NCBI GenBank assembly: GCA_001599815.1
Contig: BCIA01000005.1
Span: 1,033,088 to 1,097,087 of the forward strand
DNA: 64,000 bases
DNA from: Furcasterigmium furcatum
Lineage: Eukaryota > Ascomycota > Sordariomycetes > Glomerellales > Plectosphaerellaceae
Direction of reading: 5' to 3'
Shown here: positions 53,914-64,000 of the stretch, piece after piece
How positions within the stretch are numbered: the first letter of the stretch is position 1
Layout of the letters: every line of letters begins with the position of its first letter
Position numbers and translations under genes: made by a program
Notes under the pieces: model-generated
What the model was told of the DNA's origin: nothing
Seen by the model: only the letters and a program-made list of their open reading frames with translations
Database searches by the model: none

Positions 53914-56900
53914 CTACTGAGAAATCTGTTCAACCCGTTCGCCCTCCGCCACCAGAGCCTTTTCATTTTCCTCCTTCCTCGTCAAATACTCCTGCAATCC
54001 CCCCAGTTGCTGCAATCTCACCTCCCGTCTCTCTTCCTTCGTAGACTGTTGCGTGAAGCCGCCTCCAGCAAGTTGCATCTTCCGCAACTGCTTCGACTGG
54101 ATGGCCTGTTCGCAGGGTTATCAGTCGGCAAATACAGTTATTCAGTATTGGGGCGGGATTGCTGACCTCTTCGACAGTCCCGTTCACCACGTATCGTATG
54201 ACTGTGACCTTCTGCTTCTGATCGAGACGAAGAAGTCTGCCTATCGCCTGGTCCTCTGCCGCGGGATTCCACTGGGGCTCGAGCAGATGCACCCGATTAG
54301 CCACGGTGAGACCGTTCAACCTGTTTCATAACTCGTTAGTTTCGAGAGTCGGTGCGTCCAGACCAAAGGCAGGTAAATTACCCAGCTGATCCAGTTGAGA
54401 ACGTCATCAGTAAAACCCGAGACGACTGCTTGAGCTGGAACTCCAGCATGGCAATGTTCCTCTTCTTCGCGGGGACGTCGCCGTCTACCCGAAGGAACTT
54501 GATACCTTGATCGGTTAAAGCCTGGCTGACTATGTCGAGAGAGGTCTTCCAGAACGAAAAGACGATACTTGTAGAAGGTCAGCCTTTGAACAGTGTAATT
54601 AAGGTCCAACATACCATTTGTCTCTGAGAGAATGCTTGCAGATATCCTCCACGAGATAGTTAATCTTCGAAGGATACCTTTTGCCCGATGGTGAAAGCGA
54701 GGATCCGTCGCTCTCTGATCCTGCGTTATGCTGTTTGCCGCACAGAGGACACTTGCCGGTGGCACTGCTCATACAAGTGTTACAGATCAGCCCCAGGCCG
54801 CATTGTGTCAAGAGTCCGGAGTTTTTGTCTCCCTCGATGTCAAGGGAGTGGATTTCGCTGGCACATCTCAAGCAGATGGCGTCGCCCCTCTGCTGTAGAA
54901 TACTGACATGCTCATCAGCACGAACGCATCGCCGCAGTGGAAGCAGGCCACGCCTGTCAATCCCATTGTTGCAAAACATGCGCAAGCGAAGCAAGGCCTC
55001 CATGGCTCGGTAGTGCGTGGCTTCATCGTCCTTCCCGCTGCTGAATCGTTGAAGTTCCCTCTTGCACGCCAGCTCAAGGTCTCTGTACTGCTGTTGCTCA
55101 TCGTCGCTGAGAACTGGGCGATGCTGCACGGTCTCGAAATTGTCGCCATTCTCCAGCAGGGACCGTTTTCGACGCAGGCACATCGAGGACATGATTTGAC
55201 GGAGGTTACGAAACTCGCCCTTTTCGGTTCCCTTTCGGATTCGCACCGTCGCCACGTGTTTTCTGAAGATAGCCGGTTCTTGAAACTGCGGCATCCGCAA
55301 CACCTGGATCAGGGATCCAATATCATCGAGGGAATTTTGGATCGGAGTGCCCGTCAGACACCATCTAATCACTGCCGCGAGGCTCTGGACGGCCTTGAAC
55401 TGCTTGCTGGCGCTGTTTCGAATGATGTGCGCTGTTCTTGTTAGAGCATAAAACTTTCGGCATCCGTGTAATTTCACCTACCTTCGTCCAGAATCAAGCG
55501 AAACCACGTTGTCTGATACAAGACACTATTGCCGCGCCGATGTTCTGCCAGGGCAGTTCCGTATGTAGTCAGGACAATGTCCTGCTCTTTCAACTTGTTG
55601 TCGTCTTCTCGTCTGCCTGACCCGTGATATCGTATACATCGAAGGGTTCCCGGGCGCAAGTGTCTGCGTGTCTTGTCAGTATGTGATACACCAGCGAGAA
55701 GGAGAACAAACTTGTCGATTTCCTTGATCCAAACAAGTAATAGCGCTTTGGTGAATGTCAGTAGGAAAGAGCTCGACCGGGGATGTGTAACTTACGCTCA
55801 GAGGGTACAATCACAAGGGTGGCCTTTGATCGTGGGTTGATGGCCTTTGTTCCCGGTGATGACTGATTCTTTTCCGATCCAAAAGCTGAAGCTTGCTCCG
55901 AAGAGGAAAGAATAGTCGCAATCGATACCAATGTCTTGCCCAAGCCCGGGTCGTCTGCAATGATTCCACCCGCAAAGTCATCTGGGGTCCTGCTCTTGAC
56001 GCCTGTGACGATGTGCTGAAATCTGATCCGAGGTCAGCAAACATCCAACGCTGATGGAGATGCTTCTTGACTCACAGTTGGCCTCCCTGCGGGTGGTCTA
56101 TTGGCTCCCACAGACTGTTTTCTGTGATGGTGTTGGACATTGCGCTTTCTCGACGCGACATAAACTCCACACCTAGTTGTTGATGGCTGCAAGTTGGGTC
56201 AGTAATTGATATGGTAGTGATGATCCAAAATGGCAAGATAAATTCCACTTACGCATGTAGTGGAGAGGTAATGCGGACATCCCGATAAAAATCTGTGCCC
56301 TCGGGGCGATGAGCAGGTGGTCGAGCGAAGATCTCCTCAAAGTCCGACAGAAGACTCCCGAGCTGCTTCACGGTGGCAGTCTCGTCTCTCACCCCCGGAT
56401 CAGATTCATCGGACAACCCAAGAGATTGTAATACCTCTTGAAGGCTGTTCCGAAGTTCTGAAATATCCGTTGGTTGTCCATCAAATGCCAACTCCTGCGG
56501 GTTCTCATATGGGATGTTGACAGTACCACCCAGTGGCTCTTGGAGGAACAGTTGCAGAGCTCCCAGCTCACTTGCCAGTAATGACCCGATGTGTTTCGGG
56601 CCAGACAAAACAAGATTCACTAACAACTTGAACTTTTTGCGTGGATCTCGATTCGTTTGCACCTCCACAGTCCTCGACTCCCAATCCTCAAGAAGAATCC
56701 AGGCGTCAACAGAAAAGCAGCCTTGGGCTTTGAGATTCGCAATGACCTGGGCTAATCTATGGCCTAGACAGCCTACCTTGTGGTTGCTCTTGGTCTGGAG
56801 AAGAATCTTCTCTTCTTCCCTAAATGTTTCCATCAAGATGTACTTGTTACCATCATGGAAGACATGTGTTATGGGATCATAGTTCTTTGGTGGCCACCTG

Positions 56901-57298
56901 AGCTGGGCAGGAATGTTGTACAACTATTGCATTGATCAGCTTCTGCGGGGGTTCGATGAATTGGGAGTCCTCACCATTCCAAAGCAAACGTTTTCATCTG
57001 GCAGGGAATTGATTTGGGGTTCATCGCCAGTCAGTACCGGGAAGGAAGAGAAAGCGTTACTGCCAAGCTCTGTTCCAAGGGCACTTTCTTGCTCATTTCC
57101 CCAGGAGAAGAGATCATGATCAACGAATGTATCGGGGGCCACACTGGTGCCTTGCGGCGTGAATGCGTCCCATTGACTGAAGTCAAAGGATGGTAGGGTC
57201 AAATCCTCATGATTGCAATCAAGGCGAGGATGCTTGGTCGTCTCATGTCTGATCTCGTCCTCGAGAAACCAGTATGGTCTTTTGGCGCCCTGTTCCAT
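53914..57298 (-). CDS. SNF2-family ATPase with RING finger, RAD5/RAD16/HLTF-like
   Basis: Chromatin/DNA-repair translocase with a built-in E3 ligase. Ten exons (57298-56975, 56923-56253, 56186-56076, 56022-55796, 55745-55712, 55663-55482, 55431-54615, 54567-54382, 54320-54167, 54105-53914) give 965 aa. The N-terminus is acidic and unique; a HIRAN-like region may lie near VCFGMLYNIPAQL. Then AHQQLGVEFMSRRES, LFQHIVTG, Walker A GIIADDPGLGKT (Lys398), VPSEPLLLVWIKEID, the DEAH box (LILDEAHIIRN, residues 515-518, split by an intron), WCLTGTPIQN, the RING (CLRCASEIHSL ... LICNTCMSSATGKCPLCG, ~703-748, with Asn-Thr-Cys instead of the usual His ligand), and helicase-C blocks CIVFSFWKTSLDIVSQ, FLRVDGDV, FSTGSAGLNGLTVANRVHLL, EPQWNPAAEDQAIGR. 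A C-terminal coiled-coil follows. Divergent from the NLR-like gene. Confidence 0.92.
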
Positions 57299-57716
57299 TG
57301 TGCTGGTACATCAGACATGGTGATCAATTCTAGGCTACCCAGGATTCCAAGGTGGCTTTAAGTGGTGAAAATCACGCAGCGCTTTGGCGGTGACAGAGCC
57401 TCGCGGGGACAGCGGCGAGCGCTTAGGCTCATGTTGTGCGACCACCTCTGAGCTGAAAGCTGCAGGCAGAGCCAGCGTTAAATGATGCGATTCGTTGCTC
57501 GAAAGGCAATTATGCAGCAAGGCAGCCAGCGAGGCGGAGCTCCAAGCCTCATTCATAGCCCGTGAAACCAACGTGAGGCGGTCAACAATCAGGCTCTGAG
57601 AATTTCTTTTTCTTCTTTATTGTACCTGATCAAGCTGGGGCCATTTCTTCTCATACCGCTCTCATTGCGGCGCCTCATCTTCTGCTCTTCCAGTCCGATG
57701 CACAAAGATCAACAAG
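57299..57716. promoter_or_regulatory. Bidirectional promoter between SNF2-RING and NLR-like genes
   Basis: Only 418 bp separate the two ATGs, so the genes share a control region. No TATA box is obvious. The pyrimidine-rich segment TTTCTTTTTCTTCTTTATTG near 57604-57623 could be a plus-strand initiator region. Confidence 0.5.
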
Positions 57717-60700
57717 ATGGCCCTTACGCCAACAACCGTCGCCGATGAACTTCGAGGCATTGTGAAATCCTTTAAAGCCAAGTCGAACTTCAAGCCAAAA
57801 GAGCTGGAACTTATGAATGTCAAGTCACTTGACGAACTCAAATCGGTGGCGACAGCGATCCAAGAGGATCAAAAGAAAGGCAGGCAACAGCAGTACATGC
57901 AACGCCTTGAGCCCTTCATCAATGCCATGTTGCAGTTTGGTAAAGTTATCGAAGTGTTTCTCAATGCGTCTGAGATCTTGTGTTTCGTCTGGGTATTTAC
58001 ACCTATGCTCCGCGGGAATGGATCTTGAAGCTAATGGTGATCATAGGGACCACTGAAATTCCTCCTTCTCGTGGGTTTTGCCATGAATATTAATGTGATA
58101 TTATACTAACACCAAGCAGTTGACCGCATCGCTGCCTGCGGCCTATAATTTCCTGCTGGAGACCTACCAGCAAATCGCCGAGGAAATCCCCCTGTTGGAA
58201 GCGTATTCGTCCCTCATCAATGATTCTGAATACATGCAAAAAGGCCTCGTCCTCGTCTTCGCGGACATTGTGGACTTTCATGCATTTGCGTTGAAATTCT
58301 TCCGGGGGAGAGGTGTGTTCCCTTTTTTCGGGCAGCCTTTCTGTTTCTATTCGATGATTCCTAATGTTTCAATGGTTCGACCATTTAGTTTGGACGCAGA
58401 TGTTGCAAGCATTTTTGCCAAACTTCGATACAGAGAGGGACAGGTTGAAGAAGAATCTACGCCGTCACAAGCAGCTCATTCACGAGGGTGCATCATTGTT
58501 GCAACTCCAACACGGAAAGGCGCAGTTCCAGGAGCTATTCCGACAACTAAAGGCGGATCGTGAAGAGGCCCGGGAACGAGGACGCTTGGCCAGTGATGCC
58601 AGCAACAGACAACGACGAGCTTCGGTGACTGCATGCCTGCAGTCCGCAGACAATTTGTTCGCCCACGAGGGTCACGTCTCGGCCAGATCTTGGAGCTCCC
58701 ATACGTGCCGGTGGATTCTCAACGACAACAATATAGCCAGCTGGCTCCATCCCCTCTATTGTCAGGATCCGCTGCTCTGGATGCACGGAAAGCCCGGTGC
58801 AGGTAAGACCAATTGATTTAGTGCCCTAACTGCCTGAGTTCCCGAATGCTGATGTGCTCACCCAGGTAAATCTGTGCTGGCATCCTTGATCATCGAAGAG
58901 GCCAAGAAGAAAACTCCCGACTGGTCGACTGGCTTTTTCTACTTCTCGTACAATAGCAGTGGGAGAAACAGCTTTTTATCCATGGCCAAGGCTCTTCTTC
59001 AGCAACTACTGACAGATGACGAAACGCTGCTTGTCTACCTGGACAACGCCCTGGCAACATACGGGTGGCAGCTGAACAGTCTAGCATTGGCCAAGGAGCT
59101 GCTGAGCACGGTCTTGGGTAGACAGAAGACCTACATCATTCTCGACGGAATCGATGAGTGTAAACGCGATGTCCGCAAACAGGTTTGCGGGTGGTTCAAG
59201 GAACTTGTCGAGAGTCTTCCCCGAGCCCGTCGAGACGACATCCGCTGCCTTTTCATCAGCCAAGATGACAGTTCTGCGAGAAAAGATTTTTCAATCATGC
59301 GGACACTTGAAATTAAACCAGCTGCAACTGATCACGACATCGAGGCCTTCGCCCGTGCGAGACAAAGACAGATCGAAGACACCTTGGGCGTGTGTGGTCT
59401 GGGATCTTCCGACCCAGGTGAGCAACAGGTTGACATTGCACATATCGTCAAGATCAGATCCAACGGCATGTTCATCTTCGCCAAGTGCGTCCTCGATGAG
59501 CTTGAACAATGCTCCACCAGAGAGGAGCTTCAAAGGAGCTGGTCCATCGCCACATTTCCGGAGGGCATGAATGATGTGTATAAACCCCGAAACAATCGAG
59601 TACTAGGTGTCTATGATTGCTAATGACTCCTTCAGCTACACGCGAATTCATCGCCGCCTAACGGAAGACAGCGACAAAGCTCGAAGTCGGCTCACAAACA
59701 CACTCCTGTCATGGGTAGCTTTGTCACAGCGACCAATTCGATGGTTTGAAGTCCAAGCAATGATCTCGATGAACCTAGATACCGAGTCAATAGATGACAA
59801 CAAGCGACTCATTCCCAGTCCGAAGGAGTACTGCGCTTCCTTCATCGAGGTTCGCTCGGACGAGACGATAGAACTTGTCCACAGCACCGCTAGGGAGTAA
59901 GTCGCGATGCCCCGAAGCATAGATGATGCGAAGATCTAGCCCTAAATGGAGAAATAGGTTTCTGGTGACATCAGTCATCGAGTCAGCATCAATGGTGCAT
60001 CGAGACTTATGCATTCGCAGCATGAGATATCTCAACTTTGGCATCTTCTCCGAAGTCTCTACTGAAGACCCCGACGGGTCTATTGACTCCGACCAAGTCC
60101 ATGGCCGAATTCGGGCCGCCTTCTTCCAGGGCCGACTTGCCTTACACGACTACGCTGTGGCATGCTGGATTCCACATCTGCTATGCTGGGCGTCTGAGGA
60201 AGAAGCCCCCAATGATCAAGACGACGATCTCAGGGAAACCATGGAGCTTTTCTTGGATGAACACAGCATGGATTCAGATGACAGCATCCTCGTCAAACCA
60301 AAGGCTGCGACGAGGACCCTGGACTATTTTCGGGACTTTGACTTCTATGACAGACTCGTCCAGGTTGTGCTCTGGTTCAAAAGGCGACAAAACAGCGGAA
60401 CCAGTGGGATCGGGGGCACCCCAATCGATCTTCCAATCATCACGGAAAGGGTCAGATCCGCCATCGAGACAATAGTCTCGTCGTCTTTCAGCGAACAAGA
60501 TGCTCAAGATGCCCGCAAGTACAATGGACAGAAATGGTTTAAATGCCCAAATGTGTACTGTCGACACTTTTGGGATGGCTTTGAGACCCTGGAGGCTCGC
60601 AACCACCACAATGCGCGTCATGAGAGGCCATTTTATTGCACTTTCATGAGCTGCACCTTCGCAACGTTTGGGTTCACCTCAAAAGACCAGCTCGAGACCC

Positions 60701-61203
60701 ACATACTTCAACAGCATGGAACGATCAAGCAACTGGAACAAGACGACTTCCCCTCCATGGGTGATCCCAACGCAAAGGGCGCCCGCCGCGATACCCCACG
60801 CAAACACAAATGCCATCTCTGTCCCAAGGACTTCACTTCAAGGGGTAATCTGAATGCTCACTTGAGGACTCATACGAAACAGAGACCGTTTGATTGCTCC
60901 CATTGCCAGAAGCAATTCAAAATGCGCAGTGATCTAGTCCGGCACATGGAAGGAGGGACTCATCGACAGCAACCAGATCACACATGCCGGGGTGTGCTTA
61001 AAAGTGGCGATGCGTGGGGGTGCGGCGCAACGTTTGATTATAGTGGAACCCTAACTGAGCACCTGAAAGGGGACTGTGGTAAAGCACTCCGGGCAGAGGA
61101 TCAGGCTGAGCAAGAGGCGGTCGCGAAAGCGCAGGGGATACCTGTAGGTGTCAGGGAAAGCTCCTATTTAGGCGTTGTAGTGAACAGGGCGGTCACGGAG
61201 TGA
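57717..61203 (+). CDS. NLR-like protein: DUF7708-like, NACHT and C2H2 zinc fingers
   Basis: Seven exons (57717-57992, 58047-58070, 58120-58312, 58389-58802, 58866-59577, 59636-59896, 59958-61203) encode 1041 aa. The N-terminal ~200 residues form an all-helical module (WGPLKFLLLTASLPAAYNFL, VFADIVDFHAFALKFFRGR, LKKNLRRHKQLIHEGASL) like fungal DUF7708. The NACHT ATPase has Walker A WMHGKPGAGKSVLASLI (residues ~294-310, split by an intron) and Walker B YIILDGIDECKR (Asp396), followed by CLFISQDDSSARKDF and the winged-helix region LLSWVALSQRPIRWFEVQAM. Instead of ANK, WD40 or TPR repeats, the C-terminus (~823-1000) carries about four C2H2 fingers; the clearest is HKCHLCPKDFTSRGNLNAHL followed by RTH. 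Expected to be a STAND-type switch in self/non-self recognition; the fingers suggest a nucleic-acid or protein target. The N-terminal domain name is tentative. Confidence 0.85.
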
Positions 61204-62046
61204 CCTCACTGGCCGATCTTTGGCGCAAATGGCACCCTCACTCCTTATCATCACAGTAGGACTTCAAAGTTAGAAGTAGATCTAGTACAGCGGCAATATG
61301 CAGCGGATTAAAAAAAACACACCATGTGGCTGCATGTCCTAGCATGGACCTGGTATCCGGTATAATACTTGAAGGACCGACCACGACTCCGACCGCTGAA
61401 TCGCTCGCTGGGCTCCCTATTCGCCCGGCTGGCCCGCCGCCCAGCATGTTCCAACTCCAGACGTCAATCATAGTGGCCCTACCGTAAGTGCCCGTCATTT
61501 CAAGCGAGTAAGGTATTCAAGCATCGCAGAGTGTTGATCAAAGGGCCTTTCTTCCACTCCTGGATTGGCGGGAATCGGGATTTCTCATTCGAAGTCCGGT
61601 GGACGAGTGGCCTCAACCACGTGCTCATTGATCGGGTTGTCTCAACTTCACTTTATTCTTCCCGATGTATTCCTGCATCTCTTTGTCGGAATCGCCGCAT
61701 CCAAGGCTCATTGCCAGGAGGATCACTTCATCCTCGTGACCACCCTGCTTCGCAATTTTATGGTTACACTGCCACTGAGGGTGCCGATCGGCTGTGGTCG
61801 ATGGGACAGGGGTAGCTTCACTGCCACAGGCTGCGCCACGATTGCAACGCTTGATGGCCTCCACCAAAAGTGTGGGGCCTCGAATATGATCTCACCAGCG
61901 TTCCTGACTCCTGCCTGAGATTAAAACAACCTTATCGCTCACATCTGGGTCGCAGTGCCTCACATCATCGAGATATCAACCGAGAGGCAAATATCCAACT
62001 TCATTGCACCGACCGCGAACTCCATCTCGTTCACCCACTGCCCATC
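61204..62046. other. Intergenic, upstream of the arrestin-like gene
   Basis: 843 bp. Short frames; the arrestin frame is open for 59 codons upstream of its ATG but contains no other ATG. No gene seen. Confidence 0.4.
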
Positions 62047-63489
62047 ATGGGCCGGACATACGTCAAGGGCAATAACTTGCTTCAGATCCACGTTGAAGCC
62101 CCGACTTTCTCGCCTGGTGACACAATCATCGGATTTGTCTCCCGCAAGGTGCCGACAGTGAGCACCCGTGCCACACTCAGAATCACCCTCTGCGGCCGGA
62201 CGAAATCGAAGATCGTCATCAGCCGCGGCAACAACAATCGCAGCTATTACCGTGGACGATTCAATGTCATTGACGAAAACGCGTTCGCGCAGAAGATATT
62301 CGATGGGCCTGTTCACATCGTCGGTACCCCCGGGGGCGTCCAGGAACCTGCGATGTGGCCCTTCGCCATCGATCTTCCCACCCACTGCAACCCGCGAACC
62401 CTAGCCAACGCGGCTAAGCAGGAGGAGAGCTACCTTCCCCTCGATGCCGCTAACGTCACGACTCACCCTCTCCCCGACTCCTTCTTCATGGAACATAATG
62501 GCTTCAGCTCTAACAGGGAGGGCTTCGTGGAATACTTCCTCAAGGCAAACCTGACATACATACACCAGGGCTCCAGTCACAACCACGAGGCATTTCTTCC
62601 CATCGACATCAGATCAATCAGTACCGAACCACCCATTGCCGATTTTAAGCTGCGGCGCCATCGCGTCTTCGGCATGGCATCCTCATTCAAATTGCTTCCC
62701 GGCATGGAGGAAGCCGAGCTATCTTTCTCCCAAAAGCGTCAGCAACTCTTCGGCTCAGACAAAGTACCCAGAATCGGTGGGCATATGGAGATCGACGTCC
62801 CCCGGCGTGTGCAGCTAGACAACCCGAATCCAGTGCATATCCAGCTGCGATTCGTGCCCGACACCAAAGCAACAAGCAGCGGGCTCCGCGGTATCCCAGC
62901 CAAGATCACCCTCGTCTCGATGCATATGATCATCACTTCGAAAACTGAGGTCCGTTGTGACGGAACTTTCAGCCCCCACGAGGCTAGCGACGAGGAGGAG
63001 ACACAGCTCCGCGTGTGGCCTCCCCCGGGGCGGAACACCGGCGAATCTCTGTACATCCCCTGCACGGATGAGTGGCCACACATCGACGTCGGGGGAAAGG
63101 TTGGCTTCAGAATCCACAGCGCCGTGGGCAACCACAGAAGGCTTCATCCGGACTTCACAACATACAACATCAAGCACTCGCACGATGTCAGAGTTAACAT
63201 CGTCATCGCGATAGCTGACAAGGAGATCAAGATGGGAGCCTTCAGCAGCTTACAGATTCTGCCACGGAGCCAGGATGCTGCGGGGAGCGCGTCAGTAGCC
63301 CAGCCGGCGGCTTTGGCAGAAACCAGACTAGAGGAAGATGTACCACCACCGCCTTTCCAGGGCAGATCAGAGTCGTGGATTCACCCGCCTGCCGAGGGAG
63401 ATGCACCGCCGACTTTTGCGCAAGTTGAGAAGGAGGATATGGTGAGGCAGAAGAGCAAGCGTGATAACATGGCATCGAAGGAAGAATGA
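62047..63489 (+). CDS. Arrestin-like domain protein
   Basis: Single-exon, 480 aa. Two arrestin-type beta-sandwiches. The N-domain reads LLQIHVEAPTFSPGDTIIGF and ATLRITLCGRTKSKIVIS, with WPFAIDLPTHCNPRTLA and FFMEHNGFSSNREGFVEYFL, a pattern common in Pezizomycotina arrestin-like proteins. The C-domain includes HMEIDVPRRVQLDNPNPVHI, KITLVSMHMIITSKTEVRC and VRVNIVIAIADKEIKMG. The Pro-rich tail contains VPPPPFQGRS and APPTFAQVEKE, PY-like but not strict PPxY motifs. Alpha-arrestins adapt Rsp5-type ubiquitin ligases to membrane proteins; without a clear PPxY that role is uncertain. The ATG at 62047 (CATCATGGG) fits. Confidence 0.82.
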   Translation: MGRTYVKGNNLLQIHVEAPTFSPGDTIIGFVSRKVPTVSTRATLRITLCGRTKSKIVISRGNNNRSYYRGRFNVIDENAFAQKIFDGPVHIVGTPGGVQEPAMWPFAIDLPTHCNPRTLANAAKQEESYLPLDAANVTTHPLPDSFFMEHNGFSSNREGFVEYFLKANLTYIHQGSSHNHEAFLPIDIRSISTEPPIADFKLRRHRVFGMASSFKLLPGMEEAELSFSQKRQQLFGSDKVPRIGGHMEIDVPRRVQLDNPNPVHIQLRFVPDTKATSSGLRGIPAKITLVSMHMIITSKTEVRCDGTFSPHEASDEEETQLRVWPPPGRNTGESLYIPCTDEWPHIDVGGKVGFRIHSAVGNHRRLHPDFTTYNIKHSHDVRVNIVIAIADKEIKMGAFSSLQILPRSQDAAGSASVAQPAALAETRLEEDVPPPPFQGRSESWIHPPAEGDAPPTFAQVEKEDMVRQKSKRDNMASKEE

Positions 63490-64000
63490 TGGCGGAGGAG
63501 ATAGGGATTCAATGGTTCTATAAAGGTGGAATGAAGTGTAAATGCTCTAGACTTCTCTGCGATCCTCATAATGCAGTCGTGAGTTCCACCAAGGTCCATC
63601 CTCGAAGCCAATCTGTTGGCGTTTGGGCGTTGGAGGGGAGGGCGGTGACGTAGTCTGGTAGGAGGGCGCCCGAATACATGGCAGCTTTCCAACGGATTCC
63701 CAACTCTGCTTGGAATCACGCCTCAATGGAAGCCTATCGGACACAGAAATGCGGGAAACTCCTCCCGTGGCAGATCTGGGGCATAAACGACATGACTTCG
63801 AGGTCGATCGTCAGAGCGGTTTGGGGGCAGACTGGCCGTCTTATCTCATTTACATAGTTCTAATAGATAGATGTCGGTTACTACTAGCAATGCAACTACA
63901 TGGAATTCAATTCCAGACATTCTTCGAGGTCCCTCCTCAGAACAACCCTTCTTGGACAGAGTCCCCAAGTACGAGCCGCACTTTTCGCGGCGCTGACACC
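63490..64000. other. Right end, no gene seen
   Basis: 3' region of the arrestin-like gene and 0.4 kb beyond; only short frames on both strands. Confidence 0.4.

Noticed and set aside
1..64000. Secondary-metabolite gene cluster
   Set aside because: Two P450s, two methyltransferases, an SRPBCC protein and an MFS permease suggested one, but no polyketide synthase, NRPS, terpene cyclase or DMATS is present and the tailoring-type genes are tens of kilobases apart.

Overview
The window is nuclear DNA of a filamentous ascomycete (Pezizomycotina, most likely Sordariomycetes). Genes carry short introns of about 50-100 nt with GTAAGT-like donors, CTAAC/CTGAC branch sites and CAG/TAG acceptors. Coding codons favour C or G at position 3, and the gene families are typical of mould genomes. 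There are no operons, CRISPR arrays or complete transposons. Exon models were built by hand by joining open frames across introns with canonical borders; every spliced model given here keeps one reading frame, apart from two genes that appear frameshifted.

Left part (0.9-7.6 kb): an NmrA-like pseudogene; a JEN-type carboxylate permease; a pisatin-demethylase-like P450 divergent from it; and a 2,3-dihydroxybenzoate-decarboxylase-like amidohydrolase. Together they resemble a small module for uptake and breakdown of an aromatic acid. From 8.6 to 16.2 kb lies a gene-poor stretch that looks accessory. It holds three small secreted proteins (one broken by a frameshift) among remnants of an alpha/beta-hydrolase, a NACHT ATPase and a dynamin.

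Middle (16.2-39.2 kb): a cAMP-receptor/Git3-like GPCR, a RidA protein with a signal peptide, a subtilase with a frameshift and a decayed copy of its tail, a small SAM methyltransferase, a pepsin-like protease, an acidic hypothetical protein, a metallo-beta-lactamase-fold protein, a C-terminally anchored Cys-rich protein, a CYP53 benzoate 4-monooxygenase and a LaeA-like methyltransferase.

Right part (39.3-64 kb): five consecutive single-exon genes (HAD dehalogenase, membrane-anchored hypothetical, a 1016-aa gingipain-like C25 protease, SRPBCC protein, GH31 glycosidase). They are followed by a seven-exon secreted LVIVD-repeat protein, a ten-exon RAD5/RAD16-like SNF2-RING ATPase, a divergent NLR-like protein (DUF7708-like, NACHT, C2H2 fingers) and an arrestin-like protein. 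No polyketide synthase, NRPS or terpene cyclase is present, so this is not a complete secondary-metabolite cluster. The most unusual items are the gingipain-like protease inside the intron-free block, the NACHT/zinc-finger protein paired with the SNF2-RING ATPase, and the effector-like genes among gene debris.
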